The notes under the pieces: generated by a model | Databases searched by the model: none | What the model saw: the letters and a program-made list of their open reading frames with translations, nothing else | Told to the model about the DNA's origin: nothing | Program-made: the position numbers and the translations under genes | Part shown: in pieces, positions 1-9,898 of the stretch | Layout: every line of letters begins with the position of its first letter | How positions within the stretch are numbered: position 1 is the first letter of the stretch | Source of the DNA: Sabellastarte sp. h YS-2021 | Taxonomy: Eukaryota > Annelida > Polychaeta > Sabellida > Sabellidae | Direction: 5' to 3' | Length of the DNA: 64,000 bases | Assembly (NCBI GenBank): GCA_964017235.1 | Contig: OZ024931.1 | Span: forward strand, 136,340,033 to 136,404,032

Positions 1-329
1 GAACTAGTAATAATCTTCATATCCTATGGGCTGTAAAATTTGTTTAATAATTGGTTTGCCTCTAATAGTGTTTGCGATACCCAACATTTTCTATTTCTGC
101 CACTATTAAAGATAGTGATCATTTAATGCTTAAAACTTATTTCCGAAGTTTTACATGAGTTGCGATAAACATCTAGACTGTGGGCCCTTTTCAGCTAAAG
201 AGTGAACAACTGAACAATCCATTTCCTGAAAATACTATAAATGTACCAGTTTTCAAGATACAAGAGATTTAATCAACATCAGGCATCCTAAATGTTGACC
301 ATGTCGTAGCAAAGTAGCTAGATAAACTA

Positions 330-720
330 CTTTGTGAGAAGGCTACAAAAGTACATTTTTTAAGATAAAAGTGATTTACTCAACTGAATATAGAATATTA
401 AAATAGCTATTATTCAATTATACATAAAGTAACCAGTCGAAAAATTTACAACATTATAGTTTACAATAAAGATGAATAGTACCTTTGAAGGAAACTACCT
501 GCATTACTTCTACAGCTACGAGCCATTTGTAAGTTATTACCACTGAATAGTCAGAAAGTGGTTATGTGACTCACTTGGGTATTTGATAGACCTCCGAATC
601 ACTATGCTGTACCTATAGGAAAGTAGATGAACAATGTATTCCTCAAAATGCTCTAAATGCAAGAAAATTCAAGTTAGAAGTGACGGCTAACTTAGCAAAA
701 CAGTTGAGTAGTTTTATAGA
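330..720. repeat. diverged units of the ~150-bp satellite family
   Basis: The stretches 'gatttactcaact' with 'aatagctattattcaa' near 370-420, and 'agtagatgaacaat' followed by 'gctctaaatgcaag' near 625-665, match the unit of the satellite at 18820-27800. The last part most resembles the divergent terminal unit at 27630-27790. Non-coding. Confidence 0.55.
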
Positions 721-1259
721 AACGTCACAAAGTCATGGATGTACACACTCCCACACAGATGGACAAACACACAGGCAGGCATCCTTCAACATAAACTTAA
801 AGTGAGTTTGTTGCATGACTTTCAAAAGCTAAGCTCACATCAAGAGAGGTCCTGATTACATCCTTTCATGTTATAAATTGGGTTTGAACCCATGCCTGCC
901 CATTTAGGTGTCTAATTTGCAATACTAGTGGAGAGTATCTTCCTAAACACTAAATTCCAAAACAATGGGTTTATAAGATCAATCCTCTGGTTTTACATTT
1001 CTTTTAAGTGACTTAGGTCCCATACAGATAGGGTTGGTTTTAGAAAAGGATGTAAAATGCCAACCTTGACCTCTGACCAGGACAGGACTAGACCTTGTAT
1101 TATGACTTCAACAAAAATCTACCTTTGCATAAGGTTGCCAATTGTTTAGCAATGTCCAGTCATTACGTATTTGTCAAGATGCTCACAAACAAGGACACTA
1201 AGGGTTGCTGTGAATCTAAATTTCAACGTTGTAGCTCCTGTTAAACAGCCAGGGTCCTC

Positions 1260-1790
1260 TCAGGGCTAATGTCTCACCACTGTCACTTGTAAGAGCTGAA
1301 TCCATACACAGATGGAAGCCTGTGATCAGAGGCCAAACCTGTCAATAGGCCACCGACCACCTCTGGGGCAGAATATCTGTGCTTTGAGATAGATTCAAAT
1401 CCAAGACCACAAAGGCATCATCAAATGTTCAATCAAACATGGTAACCACCGAGACAACTGGGTCTCTGGAAATGTTACAAAAAGTCGAGAAAAACTTAAA
1501 AGATTTATATTCCAGGGGAATCTCTTTACATCAGCAATTACTATGACAAATAATGAGCTACTATTTCAACTTACTATCTGTGTGCCTATGTAGCTCTGTT
1601 GCCGTTTCGAACTACCTCCATACAGAGAACAAAGGTCAAAGTTGGGGTTTTACATCCTGTTGAAGTCAGTGTGACACAGTGAGACAGGTCCTCGGCATTG
1701 CCACTTGTGGGAGTCAAACCCACACGGAGATGATAGTCTGCGATTAGATGTCAAACTTGCACAACCTACTGGGCCATTGAAGACCTCCCA
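1260..1790 (-). repeat. tRNA-related SINE remnant, two similar modules
   Basis: On the minus strand 1776-1765 reads TGGCCCAGTAGG, an exact match to the Pol III A-box consensus TRGCNNAGYNGG. At 1723-1707 there is a T-arm-like hairpin, 5-bp stem GTGGG/CCCAC around the 7-nt loop TTTGACT, which serves as a B box. The flanks do not pair as an acceptor stem, so this is not a tRNA gene. A diverged sibling with similar spacing lies at 1262-1365. A further B-box-like GGGTTCAAACCCA is seen on the minus strand near 890. I infer tRNA-derived SINE remnants. A degenerate tRNA pseudogene is the alternative. Confidence 0.4.
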
Positions 1791-2564
1791 TACTGCATGC
1801 ATCCAATCTGGAACACCATAGAAATCATCTATGTGTTGTCTTCTTATGTTAGTTCTATAGCACCAATTGCCAGAGATATAAGGATTCCCAGCAATGACAA
1901 ATCTATTGACACCGAAGGTTTGGTGGTAAGGGTCAAATATGACCTCATTAGAAGATGTGCAGGCAATCCTACTCCAGATGCTTTGGTAAAGAAAATATGA
2001 AATTCAAAACATCAATTTATTTCAAATTATATCAACAAGATTTTAACAAGTATTAGCGTAAATTTACAAAAGCCAAATAAATATATCATGGGTTTGTCTT
2101 TTAACAAAATCAAAACATAAAAAATGTAACATTATTTATTTTAGATAACATTAAAAAATCAACAATTAAATGTGAATCAACAATCTAGTGTGGACATGTG
2201 AATTAAAATACAAACAGAGCAACTCCATCATGGAGAGCTGATTAATTTCCAATCAACTGTCAAACAAGTGGTACAGTTTAAACTCTCCATTTTCCTTCAT
2301 AATAAGTGACTCCACCAAGCTAATCTAAGCTACAAGAATAGAAAAACAGAAAAAAAGTAAAATCTTGTATTATTTGGAGCATAAATGCTTAATGATTAGA
2401 AAGAAGAAATTATAAATATTTCAAAGACTGGATGTAAGTGAACAAGATAGTATTACATCAAATGGGAGATTTATAGTAGAATTCCTCCTACTTGTTTAAA
2501 CACTGTACTTGGGGTTTAATTGTGAAAATGTAGTTCACAAGATAGTGGATAGCACTGTACATTG

Positions 2565-3010
2565 TTTGTAAAAAACATTACATACAATTCATACGGCAAG
2601 TGTAACAATGGTTTACTTTACAGGAAAACAAAATTAATGCCGACATGGTGAATAGTTTTATTTTACAGAAACACATAATAAATATAAATGAGGCACATAA
2701 CAGTGTATTTGACAAAACATTCATAAGGTACATAATGGTGCAGTTTCACATTCAAATATTCATGGGGCAAAGAACAGTCAATTCCACACAAAATTTGAAA
2801 GAAAGTTTCAGAAAGAACATAAAACTGCATTTCACAGAAAAAATGAAATAGATATTCGTAAGGCATATTATTGTGTATTTTTCAGGAAACAAATACATAT
2901 ATATTTCAAGGCACATCATCATGTACTTCACAGAAAAACAAAATTCATATTCATAAGGTATAATAATGGTATATTTCATAGAATAACAACTCAAACATGG
3001 ACGATACATA
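2565..3010. repeat. degenerate tandem repeat, period about 57 bp
   Basis: Variants of 'ttcataaggcacataa' followed by 'tgtatttcacagaaaaaca' recur about seven times, each 50-60 bases apart. Short open frames on both strands (68 to 91 codons) are by-products of the repeat. Nothing coding is supported. Confidence 0.5.
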
Positions 3011-3873
3011 TGAAACATAGAAAGCAATTGAAAATATATTTGGAAAGACAGTCAACTGTGTATCTGTTGACTCGTAAATTGAATTTATAAGCTGCACTTG
3101 TGCTAATATATATATGTTTATAAAAATGTTGCATCAATTCACATAAAACAAGTGAGGGTAAATAAAAATAATGTTTAAGAGGCTAGTTTTTCTGTAAATA
3201 AATCCCTGTACACAACTCCCATTATACACACGTGTTACCTGTAATGTGAAGAGACCCTCCACAGTCGTTACTTTTATCCTTTTCAGTTTTCATTCAATTG
3301 CTTTTCTATACCGAAGACTTCAACATCAATTTTTGGGCCAGTTAAAACTGCAGCCATTTATAAAATTATAATGCATTCACTGAAGGTTATAAATGGAAAG
3401 TTAGTTTGTTTGATTATATGACAAAAATTGTCAAAAATAATCACAAAATGCATCAACAATAATAGCAAAAATCATCAACAGAATTTTTTTTTTGGGCTTT
3501 GAGCATTCATAATATTACATAAGGCAAGTTTTTGTCAAACTTTCAAATATTTACTGTTACAGTTCAGTAAGGTTAACAACTTGATGAAAGACAAGACACT
3601 TTTAATCTTACTTGGTTTTATTTTAAGTCTAATTAAAAACACGGAATCACCAGCTTGTTGAAGTTAGATGCTTCAGTGATAAATTTTTGGAAAATATGAA
3701 AAACAAAAACGATAAGAATCACTCGTTACCAAATATCATATGTTTACCGAAACTAAAATCCAGCCTATTATATGACAGACTTGCAGCAGGTGGTAAACAA
3801 AATAACGTGTTTTTTTAAAAAAAAAAAAAATATGGAATTCTAACTGGATTTAAGTCAAATTTCTGTGGCATAC

Positions 3874-4033
3874 ATCTTAAGGGTACATTATGATACAACA
3901 ATGAATTGATTGACATTTTTTTATATCAATAACGTACACATACAAGACACTAGTCTATCTTAAGGGTACATTATGATACAACAATGAATTGACTGACATT
4001 TTTTATATCAATATGTACACATACAAGACACTA
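3874..4033. repeat. tandem duplication, unit ~83 bp, two copies
   Basis: Both copies start 'atcttaagggtacattatg' (3874 and 3957) and end 'acatacaagacacta'. They differ by small indels only, so the duplication is young. No coding potential. Confidence 0.85.
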
Positions 4034-4935
4034 ATTACAAAATGTGTGATTGTCTTCCACAATATATTCTACTGAATAACACAAATTCTGTACAAAATTA
4101 CAACTGTTACTACTTTCACAGAAAACAGGTCACGATGTATGTACACTGAAGATTTGCAGTACACTGAAGTATTTGGTATCACATACCAATGAAATATACC
4201 AATATTTTACTGAAAGTTAATTTAAAGCTTCATATCAATATTTAAATTGGAATTCTAGCCTGTTACTATTTGACAGAAATATGTCTTGTGTAACTACCAG
4301 TGAAATATAGTCTTTTAAATTAGGTGTAAAAATGTAAAGAAGAAATTTAATACAAGCAACATTAGATGTTCTAACCAACCTCAGTACTTAGTCTCACACT
4401 GTATACAGAAGTTCTGATTTCACTACATCGGGTCACTGTGTGAAATTTTCCAACCATACTCAGTACATGTGATTATTCTGTTAATAGTTGTAAATCAGTA
4501 CACATATGATCAGTGTTGCAAACTGTTCTAACTAACTTAGACATTATGATCAATATCTGAAAATTTTCTAAAACCCAGAACAATTTAGTGTATCTAAGTG
4601 TTTCATTTAAACTTAGTACAGACGATTCCGTGTCTGACAATGTTTTGTTGACAATGGATACTGATTGATTGATTGATTGATGTTTTTCTTAACTCACAAC
4701 TTCCCAGCATTTTGAACTCTGACAAGTGGTGACATGACACACAATTATCTCCAGTGTTCATTATCATCTATTGACATGTAATATAGAATAATCCATCAAA
4801 TATGTATGATACACTGTACAAGTTGCCATTTCATTTCCATGACATACCATTACCTAACCGTTTGGTGACAATGTAGTGAAGTACTAAGAACACTGCCCAG
4901 GTACAAACTATGCCAACCTTTCAGATACAGTATAA

Positions 4936-5300
4936 ATGACGTACCAACCATGCCATTTCTTGGGTACTGTCAAAATACCAAGTTACCAGCCATGCCATTC
5001 CCTGGGTACTGTCAAAATATTAAGTTATCAGCCATACCATTCCTTGGGTACTGTCAAAATACCAAGCTACCAGCCATACCATTCCTTGGGTACTGTCAAA
5101 ATACCAAGTTACCAGCCATACCATTCCTTGGGTACTATTAAAATACCAAGTTACCAGCCATACCATTCCTTGGGTACTGTCAAAATACCAGTTACCAGCC
5201 ATACCATTCCTGGGTACTGTCAAAATACCAAGTTACCAACCATACCATATTTTGGATACTGTCAAAATACCAAGTTACCAGCCCATCAAACAAACAACCA
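4936..5300. repeat. 42-bp minisatellite, about 8 units
   Basis: The unit contains 'ccataccattccttgggta' and 'ctgtcaaaataccaag'. Because 42 is a multiple of three, the array stays open for 130 codons on the plus strand (4936-5328), giving a 14-residue repeat starting YQPYHSLGTV. The last units carry 1-nt indels and lose register. There is no independent sign of translation, so I treat the ORF as a by-product of the repeat. Confidence 0.85.
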
Positions 5301-5844
5301 GCCAACAAACCCAGTTACCAATACTTAGGTGCCACAAAATCAACTTGACAGACACCAACCGTACCAGTACTTGGGTATCAAAACACTCCTTAGGTATTAC
5401 ACAAAGGACTACATGTTTCACAAGCTCTCCCAAACCCTGATACCACAAAAACACAACTCTGGTACCTTCAGTCAGGTAGCATTCAAATGTTTTTAACAGT
5501 ATCCAGCCTTTCTTACAACTTGATAGTGAAATATGATGTTCATCTCAAAAAGATCAAAGATCATATGAAAAGAGTACATCAAACACACAAGTGGTTAGAG
5601 TAACAGCTCTGAGACCTGATATCAAGAACAGAGGTTTCATGTCAGCAAAAGCATACCAGAGATGCGATGGACAAAACTACAAAGGAGAAATGGATATTGT
5701 GGTAATTTAAAGATTATAGGCTTATTTGCAAGGTAACCTCATGCCTTGAAAGGCCAGTTGAAAAAACAACTTGACAAATAGTCAAACTTTGTTACTGAGA
5801 AGATGGACAGCCTACAAATTGCATTAATTCAATATCTTAACTAG

Positions 5845-6800
5845 ACCCACGTATCGGAGACCAATGCAAATTTGTACCCACCGAAAAGACAACTCACCAA
5901 AGCCACTGAACCACTGTTTGACCTTGAAGGAGGGGCCCAAGGTCGAATCTAACATCAGAAAATTCCTAGCCCAAGATTTCGTATGAGTTGGTTTCATACT
6001 GTAAACTTCTAGGATCATTAATAAGCGAGTTATAAGCACTTTTTACTTTGGCTATCCTCGTTTGACCTTGAAGGGGCCCAAGGTCATATCCGACCACGCC
6101 AGAAGATTCCTAGCCCATGATTTTCTATAGGTTGGTTTACCATCCCAAACCTCTAGGACCAATAATAAACGAGTTATAAGCACTTTTAAGTTTGGCTGTC
6201 CTCATTTGACCTTGAAGAAGGGGCCCAGGTCAAATCCGACCACACCAGAAAATTCCAAGCCCATGATTTCTATATGTTGGATTACCATCCCAAACCTCTA
6301 GGACCAATAATAAGTGAGTTATAAGCACTTTTAACTTTGGCTATCCTTGTTTGACCTTGAAGGAGGGGCCCAAGGCCAAATCAGACCACACCAGAAGATT
6401 CCCAGCCCATGAGTTTCTATAGGTTGGTTTACCATCCCAAACCTCTAGGAGCAATATTAAGCGAGTTATAAGCACTTTTAACTTTGGCTATCCTTGTTTG
6501 ACCTTGAAGGAGGGGCCCAAAGTCAAATCAGACCACACCAGAAGTTTCCCAGCCCATGATTTCCTATATGTTGGTTTACCATCCCAAACCTCTAGGATCA
6601 ATAATAAGCGAGTTATAAGCACTTTTAAGTTTGGCTATCCTTGTTTGACCTTGAAGGAGGGGTCCAAGGTTAATTCTGACAACATCAGAAGATTCGCAGC
6701 ACATGAATTCCTATAGGTTGGTTTCACATTGCAAACCTCTAGGACCAATAATAAGGAGATATAGGCACTTTTAAAGTCCACTGTGTGGGTTACTTCGGCA
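5845..6800. repeat. 145-bp tandem satellite, about 6.5 units
   Basis: Each unit carries 'gaccttgaaggaggggccc', 'cccatgatttcctatagg', 'ccaaacctctaggacca' and 'gcgagttataagcactttt' in fixed order. The first motif recurs about every 145 bases (near 5918, 6063, 6208, 6353, 6498, 6646). The 70-codon ORFs on both strands are repeat by-products. Confidence 0.85.
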
Positions 6801-6849
6801 CTCCGTGGATAACCTTGAATTAAGAGCTTCAAGGTCAAATGTGTGCAAG

Positions 6850-9123
6850 GTTAGGACATGTATATCTGTTATACATATCACCTATGAAGAGATTCAACCT
6901 TCTACCAATGAGAAACAGCCAGTAGAAAAATGTAGATTATTTTCAAAGAAATGCCCGTGGCGGACATCTTTTTTGTCAGAATGAGGCTATTTTTTGCTTC
7001 CCAGAGAAGCTTACCCCCCAATGAAGATATCCTGCAAATTTGGGGAACCTAGCTGCTGTCGTTTTCCTCTTAGAGCGTTAACGACGAAAATCTCTCTACA
7101 CGCGGCAGCGGCATTATCACTGGAAGATATCCTTACAGAGCTACCTATAAAGTCACATGATTTGTAACTTGTGATGCTTGTCTGGTTGCTCGAGCAATAA
7201 ATCTGATATAGTTCACAATGAACACCATTCAAAATCCAAATTGAACAAGCATAGATTCATTTGCCTTTTATTTGGACTTTTACACTTTAAAAACACATTT
7301 CAAGAAGGATTAGTCAGGCCTATGAGGTTTTTCAATGTGTGGAGCCAATAGCAGATATACTGATTTTAGGACACCACCACAAAATGCATGACAAAGAGGA
7401 CATAGGATAATGCTGGAACATTCCAGGGCATGAAGCTCGGAGAAAAATACATATTTGGTCTCACCTAAGGAAAATATTTGTCATACTATATCAAAACATG
7501 GTCTGTAAGCCAATATATTAGCTGCAAACAATATCCTATCCCCGTGTATGTCTGCTACATAAAACAGATATACAAACTATCATCTGGATGGTTACCTATC
7601 TGGCCAAGTTTGCCCCAAGTTTTGTAAGAATTTGCTATTTCTTGCACGAACTCCCCAAACACTGAGGTTTTTTCTAGGTATTTGATGGAAAATTCTTTGG
7701 TATAGTTTAGACAGAAAATCAATTTCTGAGAGATATTATAGAATAAACCCAGTGTGAGAACAGTTTCATGGTGTCCTGCTATACCTTGAAAGTCACGATC
7801 AAGCTGATGTGGAAAAAGCTGTCAAAAATCAATGGCGAGCTTTGACAAAGTCATAACTGTGTAGTGGTACACTGAAAACCTCTGCTGCCAATACATTTCC
7901 AAAGTTTGAAACAGGCTATTAAGTGTGTTGCATTCATTCAAGCATCTGACTGTATTAAAACTTATTGCTGTAGTTAAACATTGGCCACAGTTTTATAAGA
8001 TTATGACATTCCAACATATCCTGGTTTTATCACATATTTTTGAAATATCCAAAACAGGTTCTATGCTTGAAATCCAGTAAAATATGTTACAAATTTATTC
8101 CATTTTCATATAACTGAAATTATTTTCACTGCCTTAACGGTTATTGAAATGTGAATGATTAACCAGTTAAAATATCAATTAATTCAACATTTACTTTGTC
8201 CTTAAATAATATTGAAAACATTTGTTCAGTTTTAAAGATGAAACCATAGGATCCAAATTTCACAAACTTGTTGGGTAAAAATTCTCTTCAGCTCAATCCT
8301 CTTTCATGTTACTGTATATTTGTGTTTTTGAAGTGTAGAAGTATTTTCACCTTGAGAAATAGAAGTTAAGGTTGAAATATTCAAAAAACGGAATGTACTT
8401 TTTCCATCGAGATATATGTGATAAGATTTTGATGTGTTATGTGACCACAGTCTCAACATTTACCTGTCACCCTGGAGGACTGTATTGTGGGAACACTGTT
8501 GTGGGATCAACATTGTGAGATCAACTGTTAATTCAAAATCATACAATTACCGAAAAGATGCCTACCAAAGATGTCACTGCATTAGTTGCTGAGGGTATAA
8601 TGACCATTTAATATAAATGACACTTTTTTTCCATTTATAGAAGACTGGGGCATTTTTAGATTCTCATGTTCTCATGAAATAAGATAAATAAGCAAGAATA
8701 TCTCTGATCTGTGATGATATTAACTTGATCCCTTCACTTTGCTGGTGGCTTCACAACGTACCTCAACTTCATATTGAACTACCGTATAAGCTGTATTATT
8801 TACTCAAGGTTCTCTGCTAGTCACTAGTTGTGTGTTGTCCAAAGGATTTGTGCTGAATATCTTTTTAATTATAACCAATGTACGTATTTTGATGTATTAT
8901 AAGCAATTTTTTTTCATTGCCTCCAGGTTGGGTTAAAAATATTTTTATTTGTAATCTAATATCTTTTTATGATTCAGATTTCTATTGTTTAAGATTTTGT
9001 ATTTTGTCCATGTAGATGGGTGCATTATGCCAAATACTTTATACAGTAACTTCATTGAAAAAAGGCAAATGCAACATTTTTTGGCAATCCTTCTCACAAA
9101 AATCAGAGCACAACACTATTAAT
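6850..9123. other. no recognisable gene or repeat
   Basis: AT-rich sequence. The one ORF above 70 codons (minus strand, 7232-7011) has no recognisable motif. The patch at 6950-7200 is less AT-rich, and 'gaagatatcc' occurs twice in it (7022 and 7122), but no intact structure is visible. Confidence 0.5.
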
Positions 9124-9165
9124 TTGAAAATTTTAATTACTTAAATGTAGCTTTTATAAGCTACA

Positions 9166-9314
9166 AGCTTACCATGTGGGACTTAATGCTGATCTCGGGT
9201 TGCCACACCCGGGGCCAACGTCTTAGAAAAAAAGACAGTTCTTGTTAACCACCGGATATACTGGTAGTTGTCGTCACGTGATAACTTCTGACCAATCGTC
9301 CTACTTTCTCGTTG
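9166..9314. repeat. DIRS copy 1 inverted terminal repeat, downstream (3') side
   Basis: 149 nt beginning 'agcttaccatgtgggactta'. It is the inverted copy of 14342-14490 with one mismatch (cttgttAacc against cttgttGgcc-type position). The outermost 42 nt (9124-9165) are outside the repeat and contain the hairpin gtagctt-ttat-aagctac. Confidence 0.95.
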
Positions 9315-9334
9315 AAATTTTTTAAAACCTACCC

Positions 9335-9512
9335 CTCAGCTGTAAACAGCGGGGAGGCAGGGTGGGACTCTTCTAAGTCCCACATGGTAAGCTTGTAGCT
9401 TATAAAAGCTACATTTAAGTAATTAAAATTTTCAATTTTATTACGCTACAATAGCTTACCATGTGGGACTTAATGCTGAATTCAACCGCCCGGTGGCGGG
9501 ATTACAGCTGAG
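9335..9512. other. inverted arms enclosing the internal complementary region
   Basis: CTCAGCTGTAA at 9335-9345 pairs with TTACAGCTGAG at 9502-9512 and would put the whole ICR in a loop. The same arm pair flanks the ICR in the other copies: near 20107 and 20231 in copy 2, near 46942 and 47113 in copy 3 (left arm with two changes), and near 53389 and 53559 in copy 4. The arms are not part of the terminal repeats. Confidence 0.7.
9375..9479. other. DIRS internal complementary region (ICR)
   Basis: 9375-9435 (61 nt) is the perfect reverse complement of the left element end 9124-9184. 9436-9479 (44 nt) is the perfect reverse complement of the right end 14464-14507. The two halves abut exactly, so the ICR is a template of the circle junction. 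In the accepted DIRS model this region guides completion and ligation of the cDNA ends into a circle. Confidence 0.95.
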
Positions 9513-9898
9513 ACTGGAAGGTATGTCATTTTTTCTAAGATTTTGAATTAACATGTATAGAATAGTGCCAGAAATACCAGTCTGAGTCCCATTTACAGTG
9601 CCCCTATCCCGAAGGCCGGGCCTGTAACGAGCCAAAAACCTAAGTAAATGAGAGACAGTGCTAAAACTGTCTAGATGTTTTATTGTAGGACGGAAGTGCA
9701 GCAGAGCTCACTCCGAGGTCTGAGGGTCCAAAAGGGCCCTTCACATATGACTGACCAACCCAGTGGTTGGGCATCTCATAAAATTTTTACAACCTGAAAA
9801 TGAGATTAATGACAACTAAATAAGTCCTTAATAGAAATTACTTGATAATTGAAGGATAAAATGACCTTACCCGTAACATCTTGAAGGTAAAGGAATAC
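9480..9898 (-). other. DIRS copy 1 3' UTR with conserved hairpins
   Basis: Non-coding sequence between the recombinase stop and the ICR. The hairpin at 9654-9671 (GACAGT, 6-nt loop, ACTGTC) is kept at the same place in copies 2, 3 and 4. Other short stems include ccaacc-cagt-ggttgg near 9760 and gggtcc-aaaa-gggccc near 9725. The conservation in non-coding sequence suggests an RNA or cDNA structure. Its function is unknown. Confidence 0.6.

Noticed and set aside
1700-1780. functional tRNA gene on the minus strand
   Set aside because: A and B boxes are present, but the sequences outside them do not form an acceptor stem and no clean anticodon arm is visible.
4936-5328. 130-codon repeat protein gene
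   Set aside because: Frame is open only because the repeat period is 42; later units have indels, and there is no start context or other support.
5845-6800. CRISPR array
   Set aside because: The 145-bp units are contiguous and similar throughout, with no repeat/spacer alternation, in eukaryotic DNA.
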